In this document: one piece after another, positions 25,487 to 34,384 of the stretch | Layout: each line of letters begins with the position of its first letter | Numbering within the stretch: position 1 is the stretch's first letter | NCBI RefSeq assembly: GCF_001514265.1 | Contig: NZ_KQ948990.1 | Coordinates: 134,320 to 198,319 of the forward strand | Direction: 5' to 3' | Length of the DNA stretch: 64,000 nucleotides | From: Streptomyces resistomycificus | GTDB lineage: Bacteria; Actinomycetota; Actinomycetes; Streptomycetales; Streptomycetaceae | Position numbers and translations under genes: made by a program | Notes under the pieces: model-generated | Seen by the model: the letters and a program-made list of their open reading frames with translations, nothing else | Databases searched by the model: none | Told to the model about the DNA's origin: nothing

Positions 25487-26323
25487 CTACCGCGTCACCT
25501 CCACCGACTTGTACTCCGTGCCCTTCGGTGCCAGGCACACGAACCAGTTCACCGGAGAGCCCTCGGCCGTGCGGATCGCCGGGGTCTCGGTGGACACCTC
25601 CTCGTTCGGCGCGGGCTTGTTCACCTTGGTGGTCGTGCCGTCCTTCCAGGTGCAGGTGACCTGCCGGGCGGTCTTGGCGACCTGGCCCACGACCAGCCGC
25701 TGAGGGGCGTCGGAGCCGCCCCTCAGCGCCATGGCGGCGGATTCGATGTCCGTGCCGGCCATGGTGTGGTCGACGCCGGTGAACACGTCCTCCATCACCG
25801 TCGAACCCGTGTCACCGTCGCCCCGGTTCACGAAGAACGAGCTCTTGCCGACCAGTTGTGACGCCTCAGCCTCGGGGGGCGTGACCCCGAACTCGGCCAT
25901 CTCGGCCATCTGGGCCATCTGGGCCATCGCCTCCCCCTCGTCGCGCGGCGCCGCCCACACGTCGATCAGGACATGCCACTTCCTGCCGTTCTCCGTGCCG
26001 GTCGCCAGCATGGTCCGCTGGGGCAAGGACACGTCCGCCGACGCGGTCACCGACGGCTGCGTCGCCGCCGGCGTCACCCGCCCCTCGCCCCCACCCGGCA
26101 GCCCCGCGACCGCCAGCGTCGCCGAGGAGGCGGCCAGCACCAGAGCCGTGGCCGTCGCCACCGCCCAGCGCCGTGCCCTGCGGCGACGGCCGCCGCGGAG
26201 CACCGCGTCGTAGGGGGCTATGCCGATCTCGACCTCGTCCGTGGCGTCGGCCAGCAGGACGGCGATGTCGGTGATGTCGCTGTTCGCCATGTCGTGGTTC
26301 GTCTCCCGGTCCGCGCCCATCAC
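25487..26323 (-). CDS. Membrane-anchored partner of SigE-family sigma factor, hypothetical
   Basis: 278 aa. A cytoplasmic N-terminus (about 1-50) with a basic patch RGGRRRRARR is followed by one membrane segment (WAVATATALVLAASSATLAVAG) and an extracytoplasmic domain of about 200 residues. That domain contains a Met/Ala repeat (MAQMAQMAEMAE) from a 9-bp DNA repeat at about 25893-25931. The topology and its overlap with the sigma gene make it a likely anti-sigma factor or sensor. No zinc HCxxC anti-sigma motif is present, so it would be a non-zinc type. Start could be GTG 26323, ATG 26320 or ATG 26290. Confidence 0.75.
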   Translation of the reverse strand: MMGADRETNHDMANSDITDIAVLLADATDEVEIGIAPYDAVLRGGRRRRARRWAVATATALVLAASSATLAVAGLPGGGEGRVTPAATQPSVTASADVSLPQRTMLATGTENGRKWHVLIDVWAAPRDEGEAMAQMAQMAEMAEFGVTPPEAEASQLVGKSSFFVNRGDGDTGSTVMEDVFTGVDHTMAGTDIESAAMALRGGSDAPQRLVVGQVAKTARQVTCTWKDGTTTKVNKPAPNEEVSTETPAIRTAEGSPVNWFVCLAPKGTEYKSVEVTR

Positions 26324-26859
26324 GTCCGCCCTCCACTCGTCACCATCTCGGACAGACCCGGTATGGCGCGGAGCTTCGCGATCCCCTTGGCCGCGTTGCT
26401 CTTCACCGCACCCACCGAACAGCCCATCGCCTCGGCCACCTGCGTCTCGGTCAGGTCCTCCCAGTACCGCAGGACCACCGCCTCGCGCTGCCTCGGGGGC
26501 AGTTGGGCGAGTGCCTTCAGCAGGGCGTTGCGGTCCTCCGCCTGGGAGATACGGTCACCGCTGTCGGCGACCTCGCGCACCAGACCCGAGTCGTCCCTGG
26601 GTGCCAGGAACTCCTTGAGGCGCCTGCGGTGCCTGCGGGCGTGGGCGTTGATCATCACGCGCCGTACGTATGCCTCCGGGTCGTCGGCCGAGCCGACCTT
26701 GCGCCAGGCCACGTAGACCTGTTCGAGCGTCGTCTGGACCAGGTCCTCCGCGGCGTGCTGCTCCCCCGTGAGGAGAAATGCCGTCCGCAGCAGCCGTGGC
26801 CAGCGGCCGATGACGAAGCTCTGGAACTCCTTGTCCCGAGCCTCCTTGCGATCCCCCAT
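26320..26859 (-). CDS. SigE-family RNA polymerase sigma factor (ECF)
   Basis: 179 aa. Region 2 is seen in FVIGRWPRLLRTAFLLTGEQ and AAEDLVQTTLEQVYVAWRKV, region 4 in LAQLPPRQREAVVLRYWEDL and TQVAEAMGCSVGAVKSNAAK. This matches the actinobacterial SigE-like (ECF41/ECF-type short) group. AGGAGG directly precedes ATG 26859; the upstream in-frame GTG 26865 overlaps that site and is less likely. The 3' end overlaps the downstream membrane gene (TGATG), so both are co-translated. Confidence 0.92.
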   Translation of the reverse strand: MGDRKEARDKEFQSFVIGRWPRLLRTAFLLTGEQHAAEDLVQTTLEQVYVAWRKVGSADDPEAYVRRVMINAHARRHRRRLKEFLAPRDDSGLVREVADSGDRISQAEDRNALLKALAQLPPRQREAVVLRYWEDLTETQVAEAMGCSVGAVKSNAAKGIAKLRAIPGLSEMVTSGGRT

Positions 26860-26971
26860 GGGCACCTCCTAGATGTGTAAAGGAGTCCATGAGCCGCCCG
26901 AACCGTTGCCTCCTTCCGCAGACTCGCGGAACTCGCAGAGACAACCTCCCTCGCACTCGGCGCGCCCCGCC

Positions 26972-28402
26972 TCACTCCGCGGCGCCCCCACGCGGCAGCC
27001 ACACCAGCATCAGCGCCACCCCGGCCACGAGCACCCCCGTCCCCACCCGGAACGCCAGCGCGTACCCCTCCGTCAGCGCCTCGGGCGACCCGCGCCCTGC
27101 CGTACGGGCCGCCGCGATCGTCGACATGACCGCGAGCCCCAGCGAACCGCCCATCGTGCGCGAGGTGTTGATCAGCCCCGACACCAGTCCGGCCTCGCCC
27201 GGCGCGGCCCCCGCCGTGGCCAGCGCGGCGAGCGGCGTCGCGGCCAGACCCGCGCCCAGCATCATCAGGATCCCCGGGATCATGATGGTGGTGACGTACG
27301 CCCCGTCCGCGGTCATCGTCGACTGCCAGCCGAACCCGGCGACCGCCACCAGCGTTCCTAGCACCGCCACGGCACGTGTCCCGGCCCGCCGCATCAGCCT
27401 GGGCGCGAGTTTGGAGCCGACGACCACGGCCAGGGAGCTCGGCACCAGCGCGAGACCGGCGTCCAGCGGCGAGTAGCCCAGCACGTTCTGGGCGTACAGC
27501 GTCATGAAGAACCACATGCAGAACATCGCGGAGCCGCACAGGAACATCGCCACGTTCGCCGACGCCACCGCCCGCACCCTGAGCAGCCCGAGCGGCATCA
27601 GCGGAGCCGCCGTACGGGCCTCGACGGCCAGGAAGCACCCGATCAGCGCGAGGCCGGCCAGCAGCGGCACCAGGGTGGCCGCCGCCGTCCACCCCTCGGC
27701 CTCGGTCTGCGAGATGCCGTACGCCAGGGTGGCGAGCCCCGCCGTCACCAGCAGCGCGCCCGGCAGGTCGAGCCGCCGTCCGTCCCCGGCCCTCCCCTCG
27801 GCCAGCCAGACCGCGGAGCCGAGGAGCACCACCGCCCCCACCGGCACGTTGATCAGCAGCACCCACCGCCACGACAGCATGTCCACGAGCAAGCCGCCGA
27901 CGAGGCCGCCGGCCGCGCCGCCGCCCGCGCCGACCGCCGTCCAGGTCGCGATGGCACGCGCGCGTGCGGCACCCTCCGGGACCGCGGCCGTGAGGATCGT
28001 CAGGGTCGAGGGGGCCAGCACCGCCGCGCCCAGCCCCTGCGCGGCCCGCGCCGCCAGCAGCTGCCAGCCCTCCTGGGCGAGCCCGCCGCCCAGCGAGGCC
28101 ACGGTGAACACGGCGAGGCCGACCAGGAACATCCGTTTGCGGCCGTAGAGGTCACCGGCCCGCCCGCCGAGCAGCATGAACCCGGCGAAGGCGATGGCGT
28201 AGGCGTTGACGACCCACTGCAGCCCCTGCTCGCTCAGCCCGAGGCCGGTCCGCATCGACGGCAGCGCCACGTTCACCACGGACACGTCGAGCACGACCAG
28301 GAACTGTCCCGCGCAGGCCAGCGCCACGACCAGCCAGGTGGGCGGCGCGGCAGGGCGGCGGGACATGCGGGTGACGTCAGCGGCTCGGAGCATGGCTGTC
28401 AT
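26972..28402 (-). CDS. MFS transporter, DHA2 (EmrB/QacA) family
   Basis: About 476 aa with 14 predicted membrane helices. Markers: LVVALACAGQFLVVLDVSVV (helix 1), LLGGRAGDLYGRKRMFLVGL (loop 2-3 motif A), LLSWRWVLLINVPVG-type motif (reads MLSWRWVLLINVPVGAVVLL) and a late SGLINTSRTMGGSLGLAVMS. Such drug:H+ antiporters export toxic compounds and antibiotics. Starts at 28402 (MTAMLRAAD), 28393 or 28366 (MSRRPAAP) are all possible; none has a strong ribosome site. Divergent from the second MFS gene across a 216-bp gap with an inverted repeat. Confidence 0.9.
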   Translation of the reverse strand: MTAMLRAADVTRMSRRPAAPPTWLVVALACAGQFLVVLDVSVVNVALPSMRTGLGLSEQGLQWVVNAYAIAFAGFMLLGGRAGDLYGRKRMFLVGLAVFTVASLGGGLAQEGWQLLAARAAQGLGAAVLAPSTLTILTAAVPEGAARARAIATWTAVGAGGGAAGGLVGGLLVDMLSWRWVLLINVPVGAVVLLGSAVWLAEGRAGDGRRLDLPGALLVTAGLATLAYGISQTEAEGWTAAATLVPLLAGLALIGCFLAVEARTAAPLMPLGLLRVRAVASANVAMFLCGSAMFCMWFFMTLYAQNVLGYSPLDAGLALVPSSLAVVVGSKLAPRLMRRAGTRAVAVLGTLVAVAGFGWQSTMTADGAYVTTIMIPGILMMLGAGLAATPLAALATAGAAPGEAGLVSGLINTSRTMGGSLGLAVMSTIAAARTAGRGSPEALTEGYALAFRVGTGVLVAGVALMLVWLPRGGAAE

Positions 28403-28485
28403 GTTCTCAACCGCCGGACGCTCCCTGCATCGGGATTTCGGCCTAGGCCCAAGGGCGGTGGGGGTCGGGACCCGTCGGCCGTGTC

Positions 28486-28529
28486 GCTTCGGCCAAGAAA
28501 CGATAAAGAAAACGTTAGTGGGCCGAAGC
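28486..28529. promoter_or_regulatory. Inverted repeat around an AT-rich core between divergent MFS genes
   Basis: gcttcggcc (28486-28494) and ggccgaagc (28521-28529) flank a 26-bp core unusually rich in A and T (aagaaacgataaagaaaacg). AT-rich stretches are rare here and often mark promoters. This could be an operator for a regulator controlling one or both exporters. Confidence 0.5.
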
Positions 28530-28618
28530 ATCGGAATAGTTGCCCGGGCGCACGGGGTTCAACGGGCACGTATCCCGCCCGGAACCACCCGACTCCCCTG
28601 GCCTGGAGGCCCCACTCC

Positions 28619-30358
28619 ATGACGCACACGTCGACCGACCAGCCCGAGAGCGGAGCGAGCCGGGCCCTCGTCCCGGTGCTCGCCTTCGCGGGCATCGTGG
28701 TCGCGGTGATGCAGACCCTGCTCGTCCCGGTCATCAAGGACCTGCCGCAGCTGCTGGACACCGAGCCCAGCAACGCCACCTGGGTCCTGACCTCGACACT
28801 GCTCTCCGGCGCGGTCGCCACGCCGATCATGGGCCGCCTCGGCGACCTCTACGGCAAGCGGCGCATGCTGATCCTCAGCCTCGCGGTGATGGTGGTCGGC
28901 GCCCTGGTCAGCGCGCTCACCAGCGACCTGCTCACGATGATCGCGGGCCGTACGCTGCAGGGCTTCGCGATGGGCGCGATACCGCTCGGCATCGGCCTGA
29001 TGCGCGACATGCTGCCCCGCGAGAAGCTCGGCTCGGCGATGGCCCTGATGAGCTCCTCGATCGGCGTCGGCGGCGGCCTCGCCCTGCCCGCCGCGGCCCT
29101 GGTCGCCCAGCACGCCGACTGGCACGCCCTGTTCTACGGCGCGGCCGGCCTCGGCGCCCTCGCCATCGCCCTCACCCTGCTCGTCGTACCCGAGTCGCCC
29201 ATGCGCGCCAAGGGCTCCTTCGACATCCTGGGCGCGATCGGTCTCTCCGCCGGTCTCGTCCTCTTCCTCCTGCCGATCACCAAGGGCAGCGACTGGGGCT
29301 GGACCTCGGGCACCACGCTCGGTCTGTTCGGCGCGTCGGCGGCGGTGCTCCTGCTGTGGGGCGTGATGGAGCTGCGGCTGCCGGCCCCGCTCGTGGACCT
29401 CAGGACCACCGCCCGCCCCGCGGTGCTCTTCACCAACCTCGCCTCGATCATGGTCGGCGTCTCCTTCTACGTCGTCTCGCTGGTCCTCCCCCAGCTGCTC
29501 CAGCTGCCCACGGCCACCGGCTACGGCCTCGGCCAGTCGATGGTCGTCGCGGGCCTGCTGGTGGCGCCCCTGGGCCTGACGATGATGTTCACCGCTCCCG
29601 TCTACGCCCGCCTGTCGGCGAAGTACGGCCCCAAGGTCACCCTGATCCTCGGCCTGCTGATCATCGCGATCGGCTACGGCGCCGGCCTCGGCCTGATGAG
29701 CGCCCCCTGGCAGAGCCTCGTCATCGCGGTCGTCCTGGGCGCGGGCATCGGTCTCGCCTACTCCTCCCTCCCGGCGCTGATCGTCGGCGCGGTCCCGGCC
29801 TCCGAGACGGGCGCCGCCAACGGCCTCAACACACTGATGCGTTCCATCGGCACGTCGGTGTCGAGTGCCGTCATCGGCATGGTCCTCGCCGACACCGCGA
29901 ACAACGTGAACGGCGTCGCGATCCCGACCATGCACGGTTTCCGCGTCTCCTTCCTGATCGCCACCGGGGCCGTCGCGATCGGCCTCCTCATGGCGCTGTT
30001 CCTGCCCCGCAACCGCCCGGCGGACAAGCCGCAGCTGCGCGCGAGCAGCGAGGAGGACGCCAACCTGGAGCGCGCCGAGGAGGCTTTGCGCGGCTTCCGG
30101 GGCCGGGTCCTGGACGCCGCGGGCACGCCGGTCGCGCGCGCCAAGGTGACGCTGATCGACCCCCGCGGCCGCCAGGCCGGCGCGACGCTCTCGGACGAGG
30201 ACGGCACCTACGCGCTCGCCGTTCCGGCCCAGGGCGCGTATGTGCTGGCCGCACGGGCGACGGGGTATGCGCCGCTCGCCTCTTCCGCCACGCATTCCGG
30301 TGCGGAAGCCGCGATTGACCTGGATCTGTCGATGCCCGGTGAGCCGGTGAGCCGGTGA
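28619..30358 (+). CDS. MFS transporter (DHA2) with C-terminal carboxypeptidase-regulatory-like domain
   Basis: 579 aa. Residues 1-490 are a 14-helix DHA2 exporter: LVPVLAFAGIVVAVMQTLLV, MGRLGDLYGKRRMLILSLAV, LMSSSIGVGGGLALPAAAL and ALIVGAVPASETGAANGLNT. Residues about 500-570 form a soluble beta-sandwich domain, GFRGRVLDAAGTPVARAKVT and DEDGTYALAVPAQGAYVL, like the carboxypeptidase-regulatory or peptidase-associated folds used in binding. This fusion is uncommon. ATG 28619. It ends in a 9-bp repeat (gagccggtg, about 30340-30366). Role is probably drug or metabolite export with a cytoplasmic accessory domain; its function is unknown. Confidence 0.88.
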   Translation: MTHTSTDQPESGASRALVPVLAFAGIVVAVMQTLLVPVIKDLPQLLDTEPSNATWVLTSTLLSGAVATPIMGRLGDLYGKRRMLILSLAVMVVGALVSALTSDLLTMIAGRTLQGFAMGAIPLGIGLMRDMLPREKLGSAMALMSSSIGVGGGLALPAAALVAQHADWHALFYGAAGLGALAIALTLLVVPESPMRAKGSFDILGAIGLSAGLVLFLLPITKGSDWGWTSGTTLGLFGASAAVLLLWGVMELRLPAPLVDLRTTARPAVLFTNLASIMVGVSFYVVSLVLPQLLQLPTATGYGLGQSMVVAGLLVAPLGLTMMFTAPVYARLSAKYGPKVTLILGLLIIAIGYGAGLGLMSAPWQSLVIAVVLGAGIGLAYSSLPALIVGAVPASETGAANGLNTLMRSIGTSVSSAVIGMVLADTANNVNGVAIPTMHGFRVSFLIATGAVAIGLLMALFLPRNRPADKPQLRASSEEDANLERAEEALRGFRGRVLDAAGTPVARAKVTLIDPRGRQAGATLSDEDGTYALAVPAQGAYVLAARATGYAPLASSATHSGAEAAIDLDLSMPGEPVSR

Positions 30359-30552
30359 GCCGGTGACTGCTTAGCGCTCCGCCGGGCGGGGGGTGCCGCG
30401 TGATGCCGGGTGGCGTCTTGTCGCTTCGTCGTGGTTCGTCGCGCAGTTCCCCGCGCCCCTTGAGGGTGTTCGCCGTACCCCCTGCCGATGCGCCGGCGCG
30501 GGGGTACGGCAGCATGGGCCGGAAAGCGTCGTACGACCGGGAGGAACCCCTC

Positions 30553-31203
30553 ATGCCCGCGGCCCCCGAGCCCGAGATCCTGGCCGCCTTCGAGGCCGCG
30601 AAGGGGTTCATGCCCGTCGGTGAGGGCCTCGCCCTGTACTCGGCGGCCGTCGAGGCCGGGCGGCTCGGGCTGCCGCTCCTTGAGGTCGGCACGTACTGCG
30701 GGCGCTCGGCGATCCTGCTCGCCGACGCGGCCCGCCAGGCCGGGGTCGTCGCGCTGACCGTCGACCACCACCGGGGCAGCGAGGAGCAGCAGCCGGGCTG
30801 GGAGTACCACGACCCGGAGACCGTCGACCCGGAGATCGGCCTGATGGACACCCTGCCGACCTTCCGCCGCACCCTGCACCGGGCGGGCCTGGAGGACCAC
30901 GTCGTCGCCCTCGTCGGCCACTCGCCCCAGGTCGCGAAGGTGTGGGGCAGCCCCCTCGGCCTGGTCTTCGTCGACGGCGGTCACACCGACGAGCACGCGA
31001 ACGCCGACTACGAGGGCTGGGCTCCCCATGTCGCCGAGGGCGGGCTGCTCGTCATCCACGACGTGTTCCCGGACCCGGAGGACGAGTTCACCGGCCAGGC
31101 CCCCTACCGCGTCTACCTGCGGGCGCTGGAGTCCGGGGCGTTCACGGAGGTCTCGGTGACGGACTCGCTGCGCGTCCTGCGCAGGACCGGCGCGGGCATC
31201 TGA
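30553..31203 (+). CDS. Class I SAM-dependent methyltransferase
   Basis: 216 aa. SAM site in LLEVGTYCGRSAILLADAAR (glycine-containing motif I), acidic motif in ALTVDHHRGS and LGLVFVDGGHTDEHA, typical of the Methyltransf_24 group. Family members methylate small molecules or sugars. ATG 30553 is chosen because GGGAGG lies 8 nt upstream; an in-frame ATG at 30514 is less well placed. Monocistronic; next gene starts 95 bp later. Substrate unknown. Confidence 0.85.
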   Translation: MPAAPEPEILAAFEAAKGFMPVGEGLALYSAAVEAGRLGLPLLEVGTYCGRSAILLADAARQAGVVALTVDHHRGSEEQQPGWEYHDPETVDPEIGLMDTLPTFRRTLHRAGLEDHVVALVGHSPQVAKVWGSPLGLVFVDGGHTDEHANADYEGWAPHVAEGGLLVIHDVFPDPEDEFTGQAPYRVYLRALESGAFTEVSVTDSLRVLRRTGAGI

Positions 31204-31297
31204 TCCACGATCGCCGTCCTGTTCCCGGACACCCCGGTACGGCGAGCCCGTGGCTCGTCCGCGTGAGAGGGCGCCGACCCCCCGTAAGGTGGCTGTC

Positions 31298-32257
31298 GTG
31301 TCGTACGTAGGCCCGGACTTCGATCCTCCCCAGCCCCGCCGTTCACGGCGCCGTCCCCTGACCGTCGCCGTCGCCGCACTCGTGCCGGGCGCGCTGCTCG
31401 GCTGGCTGGTGTACGAGGTGGTGGGCGGCACCGGCGGCGGCTCGGGGGGCGCGGTCGGGACGCCCACGGTGTCGAGCGCGTCGGCCTCGCCGAAGACTTC
31501 CGCGCCGACGTCCTCCACCACCGAGGACGACAAGCCGCCGGGCCCCTCCCCGACACCCACCGCTTCCGCGCCCGCCGCCACCGGTCCCCTCAAGGGGAAG
31601 GTCGTGGTGATCGACCCGGGGCACAACCCGGGCAACTTCCGGCACACCGCGGAGATCAACCGCAAGGTGGACATCGGGACGAACTCCAAGGAGTGCGACA
31701 CCACGGGGACGTCCACCAACTCCGGTTACGCGGAGGCCGAGTTCACCCTGGATGTGGCCCACCGGATGCGGGAGCTGCTGGAGAAGCAGGGTGCCACGGT
31801 GAAACTGACCCAGGACGGCGACCGGCCCTACGGCCCGTGCGTCGACGAGCGGGCCAGGATCGGCAACACGGCGCGCGCGGACGCGGTCGTCTCCGTCCAC
31901 GCCGACGGCTCGGGCGCCGGCAACCGCGGATTCCACGTCATCCTGCCGGGCAGCGTGCACGCGGGCGCCGCCGACACCCGTGCCATCGTCGGCCCTTCGC
32001 GCGAGCTCGGCGAGCGTGTCGCGGGCAACTTCGTGCGCGCGACGGGCAGCGCGCCCTCCAACTACGTCGGCGGCGGCACCGGACTCGTCACACGCACGGA
32101 CCTGGGCGGTCTCAATCTGTCAACGGTTCCCAAGGTGTTCATCGAGTGCGGCAACATGCGCGATACCAAGGACGCGGCACAGCTGACCAGCGGTGCCTGG
32201 CGGCAGAAAGCGGCGCAAGGAATCTCTGCGGGAATCGTGAGTTTCCTGCGCGGGTAG
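31298..32257 (+). CDS. N-acetylmuramoyl-L-alanine amidase (Amidase_3), membrane-anchored
   Basis: 319 aa. One N-terminal membrane segment (PLTVAVAALVPGALLGWLVY) is followed by a Ser/Thr/Pro-rich linker and an Amidase_3 catalytic domain from residue about 105. Zinc-site residues: VVIDPGHNPGN (His), the Glu in GYAEAEFTLDVAHRM, VVSVHADGSG (His) and catalytic Glu in VFIECGNMRD. It resembles mycobacterial Rv3717 and cleaves the bond between muramic acid and the stem peptide in cell wall turnover. GTG 31298 is favoured by AGGTGG 6 nt upstream; GTG 31289 also possible. A palindrome gatcagcgcgctgatc follows at about 32260. Confidence 0.9.
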   Translation: MSYVGPDFDPPQPRRSRRRPLTVAVAALVPGALLGWLVYEVVGGTGGGSGGAVGTPTVSSASASPKTSAPTSSTTEDDKPPGPSPTPTASAPAATGPLKGKVVVIDPGHNPGNFRHTAEINRKVDIGTNSKECDTTGTSTNSGYAEAEFTLDVAHRMRELLEKQGATVKLTQDGDRPYGPCVDERARIGNTARADAVVSVHADGSGAGNRGFHVILPGSVHAGAADTRAIVGPSRELGERVAGNFVRATGSAPSNYVGGGTGLVTRTDLGGLNLSTVPKVFIECGNMRDTKDAAQLTSGAWRQKAAQGISAGIVSFLRG

Positions 32258-32417
32258 TGATCAGCGCGCTGATCCGGGCGGACACCCTGTTCGGGCGGAG
32301 GATAGTGTCCTCCTTACGATGAGGGGCCACCCCCACGCTTCACACAGGGGCCTGACGGCGACATGGTGACAGCGACGCCTCTACCGACGACGAGACGACC
32401 TACGAAGGACCTTTGAA

Positions 32418-33242
32418 GTGAATATCCGCTCCCTCACTCGAGGCGACGGCGTGGTGATCGGAGCAGCGGTGTTGCTGTTCATCGCGTCGTTCCTCGACAT
32501 CTACTCCGCCGACGGGGCCCCGGACAGCTACGACTTTCCCAGCGCCTGGTCGAGTGGCCCGATCCTGATGGGTGTGGTGCTGGCGGGCATCATCGGCGCC
32601 GCGCTCGTCATCATCTCCCGCGGTCTTCCGCAGGTCCCCAAGGTGGCTGGTCTCGACCTCGGTCAGGTCGGCGTCGCGTTCACGGTCTTCGCCGCGTGGA
32701 GCGCGCTCGGGAACATGATCGACCCGTCCAGCGGTGTGAACAACATGGGTGGCTTCGGTGACGACGGCCTGGACGCCGGCATCGGTCTGATCCTCGCGCT
32801 CGTCGGCAGCCTGGTGCTGGCCGCCGCCGCCGTCGCCACCCCCCTGGTCCCGGCCCTTCAGGCCGCCCTCATCCCCGCCCCCAAGCCGGCCGCCCCGCAG
32901 CCCTACGGCGCCCAGCCTCCCGGCGGTTACGGCTACCCCGGTGCCCCCGGCGCGCAGCAGCAGCCGTACGGGGCTCAGCCGCAGCCGGGTCAGCCGTTCG
33001 GTGCTGCGCAGCCGCAGCAGGCCCAGGCCCAGCCGCCGGCCCCGGAGTTCTCGCCGTTCTGGTTCGCCGTGCCGGTGGCGCGTCCGCTGTTCGCGGAGGA
33101 CGGTTCGCCGACGCCGATCGCCGAACTCGCCCCCGGGACCTGGTACCTGGCGGTCGAGCAGCGCGGTGCGGCACTGGTCGCGCAGACGCAGGACGGCCGT
33201 CGTGGCGTGCTGCAGGACACGACGGGGATCCAGCGCGGCTGA
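32418..33242 (+). CDS. Membrane protein with Pro/Gln-rich linker (DUF5336-like)
   Basis: 274 aa. Four membrane helices lie in residues 1-155 (GVVIGAAVLLFIASFLDIYS, ILMGVVLAGIIGAALVIIS, VGVAFTVFAAWSALG, GLILALVGSLVLAAAAVATP). A PQ/G-rich tract with PYGAQP repeats spans about 160-205, and a C-terminal soluble domain of about 65 residues follows (SPFWFAVPVARPLFAEDG, WYLAVEQRGAALVAQTQDG). GTG start at 32418. DUF5336 is my best guess. Neighbouring hairpin at 33261-33290 ends the transcript. Function unknown. Confidence 0.75.
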   Translation: MNIRSLTRGDGVVIGAAVLLFIASFLDIYSADGAPDSYDFPSAWSSGPILMGVVLAGIIGAALVIISRGLPQVPKVAGLDLGQVGVAFTVFAAWSALGNMIDPSSGVNNMGGFGDDGLDAGIGLILALVGSLVLAAAAVATPLVPALQAALIPAPKPAAPQPYGAQPPGGYGYPGAPGAQQQPYGAQPQPGQPFGAAQPQQAQAQPPAPEFSPFWFAVPVARPLFAEDGSPTPIAELAPGTWYLAVEQRGAALVAQTQDGRRGVLQDTTGIQRG

Positions 33243-33260
33243 CCCCCGTTCCTCGACGTG

Positions 33261-33290
33261 CGGCCCCTCGCCCTTCCGGGTGGGGGGCCG
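33261..33290. terminator. Hairpin terminator after the DUF5336-like gene
   Basis: cggcccc (33261-33267) pairs with ggggccg (33284-33290), with an inner CCC/GGG pairing around a short loop. It lies 18 nt after the stop codon. Confidence 0.7.
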
Positions 33291-33350
33291 TTGTCGTACA
33301 GTCGCAGCCCGCACCCCAAACTGACGCTGTGTCAGAAACCTGGAGGCGCC

Positions 33351-34361
33351 ATGCGGCTCGGGCTCGCCCTCGGCTACTGGGGCCGCGGCCCCGACCCGGA
33401 CCATGTTCCGCTCGCGCAGGAGGCCGAGCGGCTCGGCTACGACTCGGTGTGGACCGCCGAGTCCTGGGGTTCGGACGCGTTCACGCCGCTGACCTGGATC
33501 GCCGCGCGGACCTCCCGCATCAGACTCGGCACGGCCGTCGCGCAGATGGCGGCCCGCACCCCGACGGCGACGGCCATGCAGGCCCTCACCCTGGACCATC
33601 TCTCCGGTGGCCGCATGCTGCTGGGGCTCGGTCTGTCCGGTCCGCAGGTGGTCGAGGGCTGGTACGGCCGCCCGTTCCCGAAGTCGCCGCTCACCGCGAC
33701 CCGGGAGTACGTCGACGTCGTACGGCAGGTCCTCGGACGTGCGGGGCCGGTCGAGCTCGACGGGCGCTTCCACTCCCACCCCTACCGGGGCCCCGACGGC
33801 ACCGGTCTCGGCAAGGCGCTCAAGTCCATCACCCATCCCCTCCGCGCCGGCCTGCCCGTTCTGCTGGGCGCCGAGGGGCCCAAGAACGTGGCGCAGACGG
33901 TCAGGATCGCGGACGGCTGGCTTCCGCTGTACTGGTCACCGAGCCGGCCCGAGGCGTACGGCGAGGCGGTCGGTGCGCTGCCCGACGGCTTCGTCGTCGC
34001 CCCCATGGCCCGGGTGAAGGTCTGTGACGACGTCGCCGAAGGCCTCCTCCCCGTCAAGGCGATGCTCGGCTTCTACATCGGCGGGATGGGGCACGCGGCA
34101 CGCAACTTCCACGCCGATCTGATGGCCCGGATGGGGTACGAGCAGGAGGCGCGGCGCATCCAGGAACTGTTCCTGTCCGGTCGCCGGGAGGAGGCCGTAC
34201 TGGCCGTTCCGGACGCGTTCGCCGACGAGATCTCGCTCGTCGGCCCGCGCGAACGCATCGCGGAGCGGCTGGAGTCGTGGCGCAAGGGGCCGGTGACGGA
34301 TCTGCTGGCGATGGCGCCGGACCGGGAGTCGCTGCGGGTGCTGGCCGAGCTCAACTCCTAG
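33351..34361 (+). CDS. LLM class F420-dependent oxidoreductase
   Basis: 336 aa, luciferase-like monooxygenase fold (TIM barrel). Segments: LGLALGYWGRGPDPDHVPLA, AERLGYDSVWTAESWGSDAF, RTSRIRLGTAVAQMAARTPT, GRMLLGLGLSGPQVVEGWYG, VLLGAEGPKNVAQTVRIADG. These fit the F420-dependent methylene-H4MPT-reductase-like/LLM group that oxidises or reduces diverse substrates with coenzyme F420. ATG 33351 with GGAGGCGCC just upstream. Not clearly operonic; the opposite-strand VWA cluster ends 23 bp downstream. Substrate unknown. Confidence 0.88.
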   Translation: MRLGLALGYWGRGPDPDHVPLAQEAERLGYDSVWTAESWGSDAFTPLTWIAARTSRIRLGTAVAQMAARTPTATAMQALTLDHLSGGRMLLGLGLSGPQVVEGWYGRPFPKSPLTATREYVDVVRQVLGRAGPVELDGRFHSHPYRGPDGTGLGKALKSITHPLRAGLPVLLGAEGPKNVAQTVRIADGWLPLYWSPSRPEAYGEAVGALPDGFVVAPMARVKVCDDVAEGLLPVKAMLGFYIGGMGHAARNFHADLMARMGYEQEARRIQELFLSGRREEAVLAVPDAFADEISLVGPRERIAERLESWRKGPVTDLLAMAPDRESLRVLAELNS

Positions 34362-34384
34362 CCGCGGTCCCGGCTTTCGTGCAC

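Noticed and set aside
28559..30295. A 578-codon minus-strand open frame.
   Set aside because: Antisense shadow of the DHA2 transporter gene; the composition (Gln, Arg, Asp and His rich) is typical of a reverse-frame artefact.
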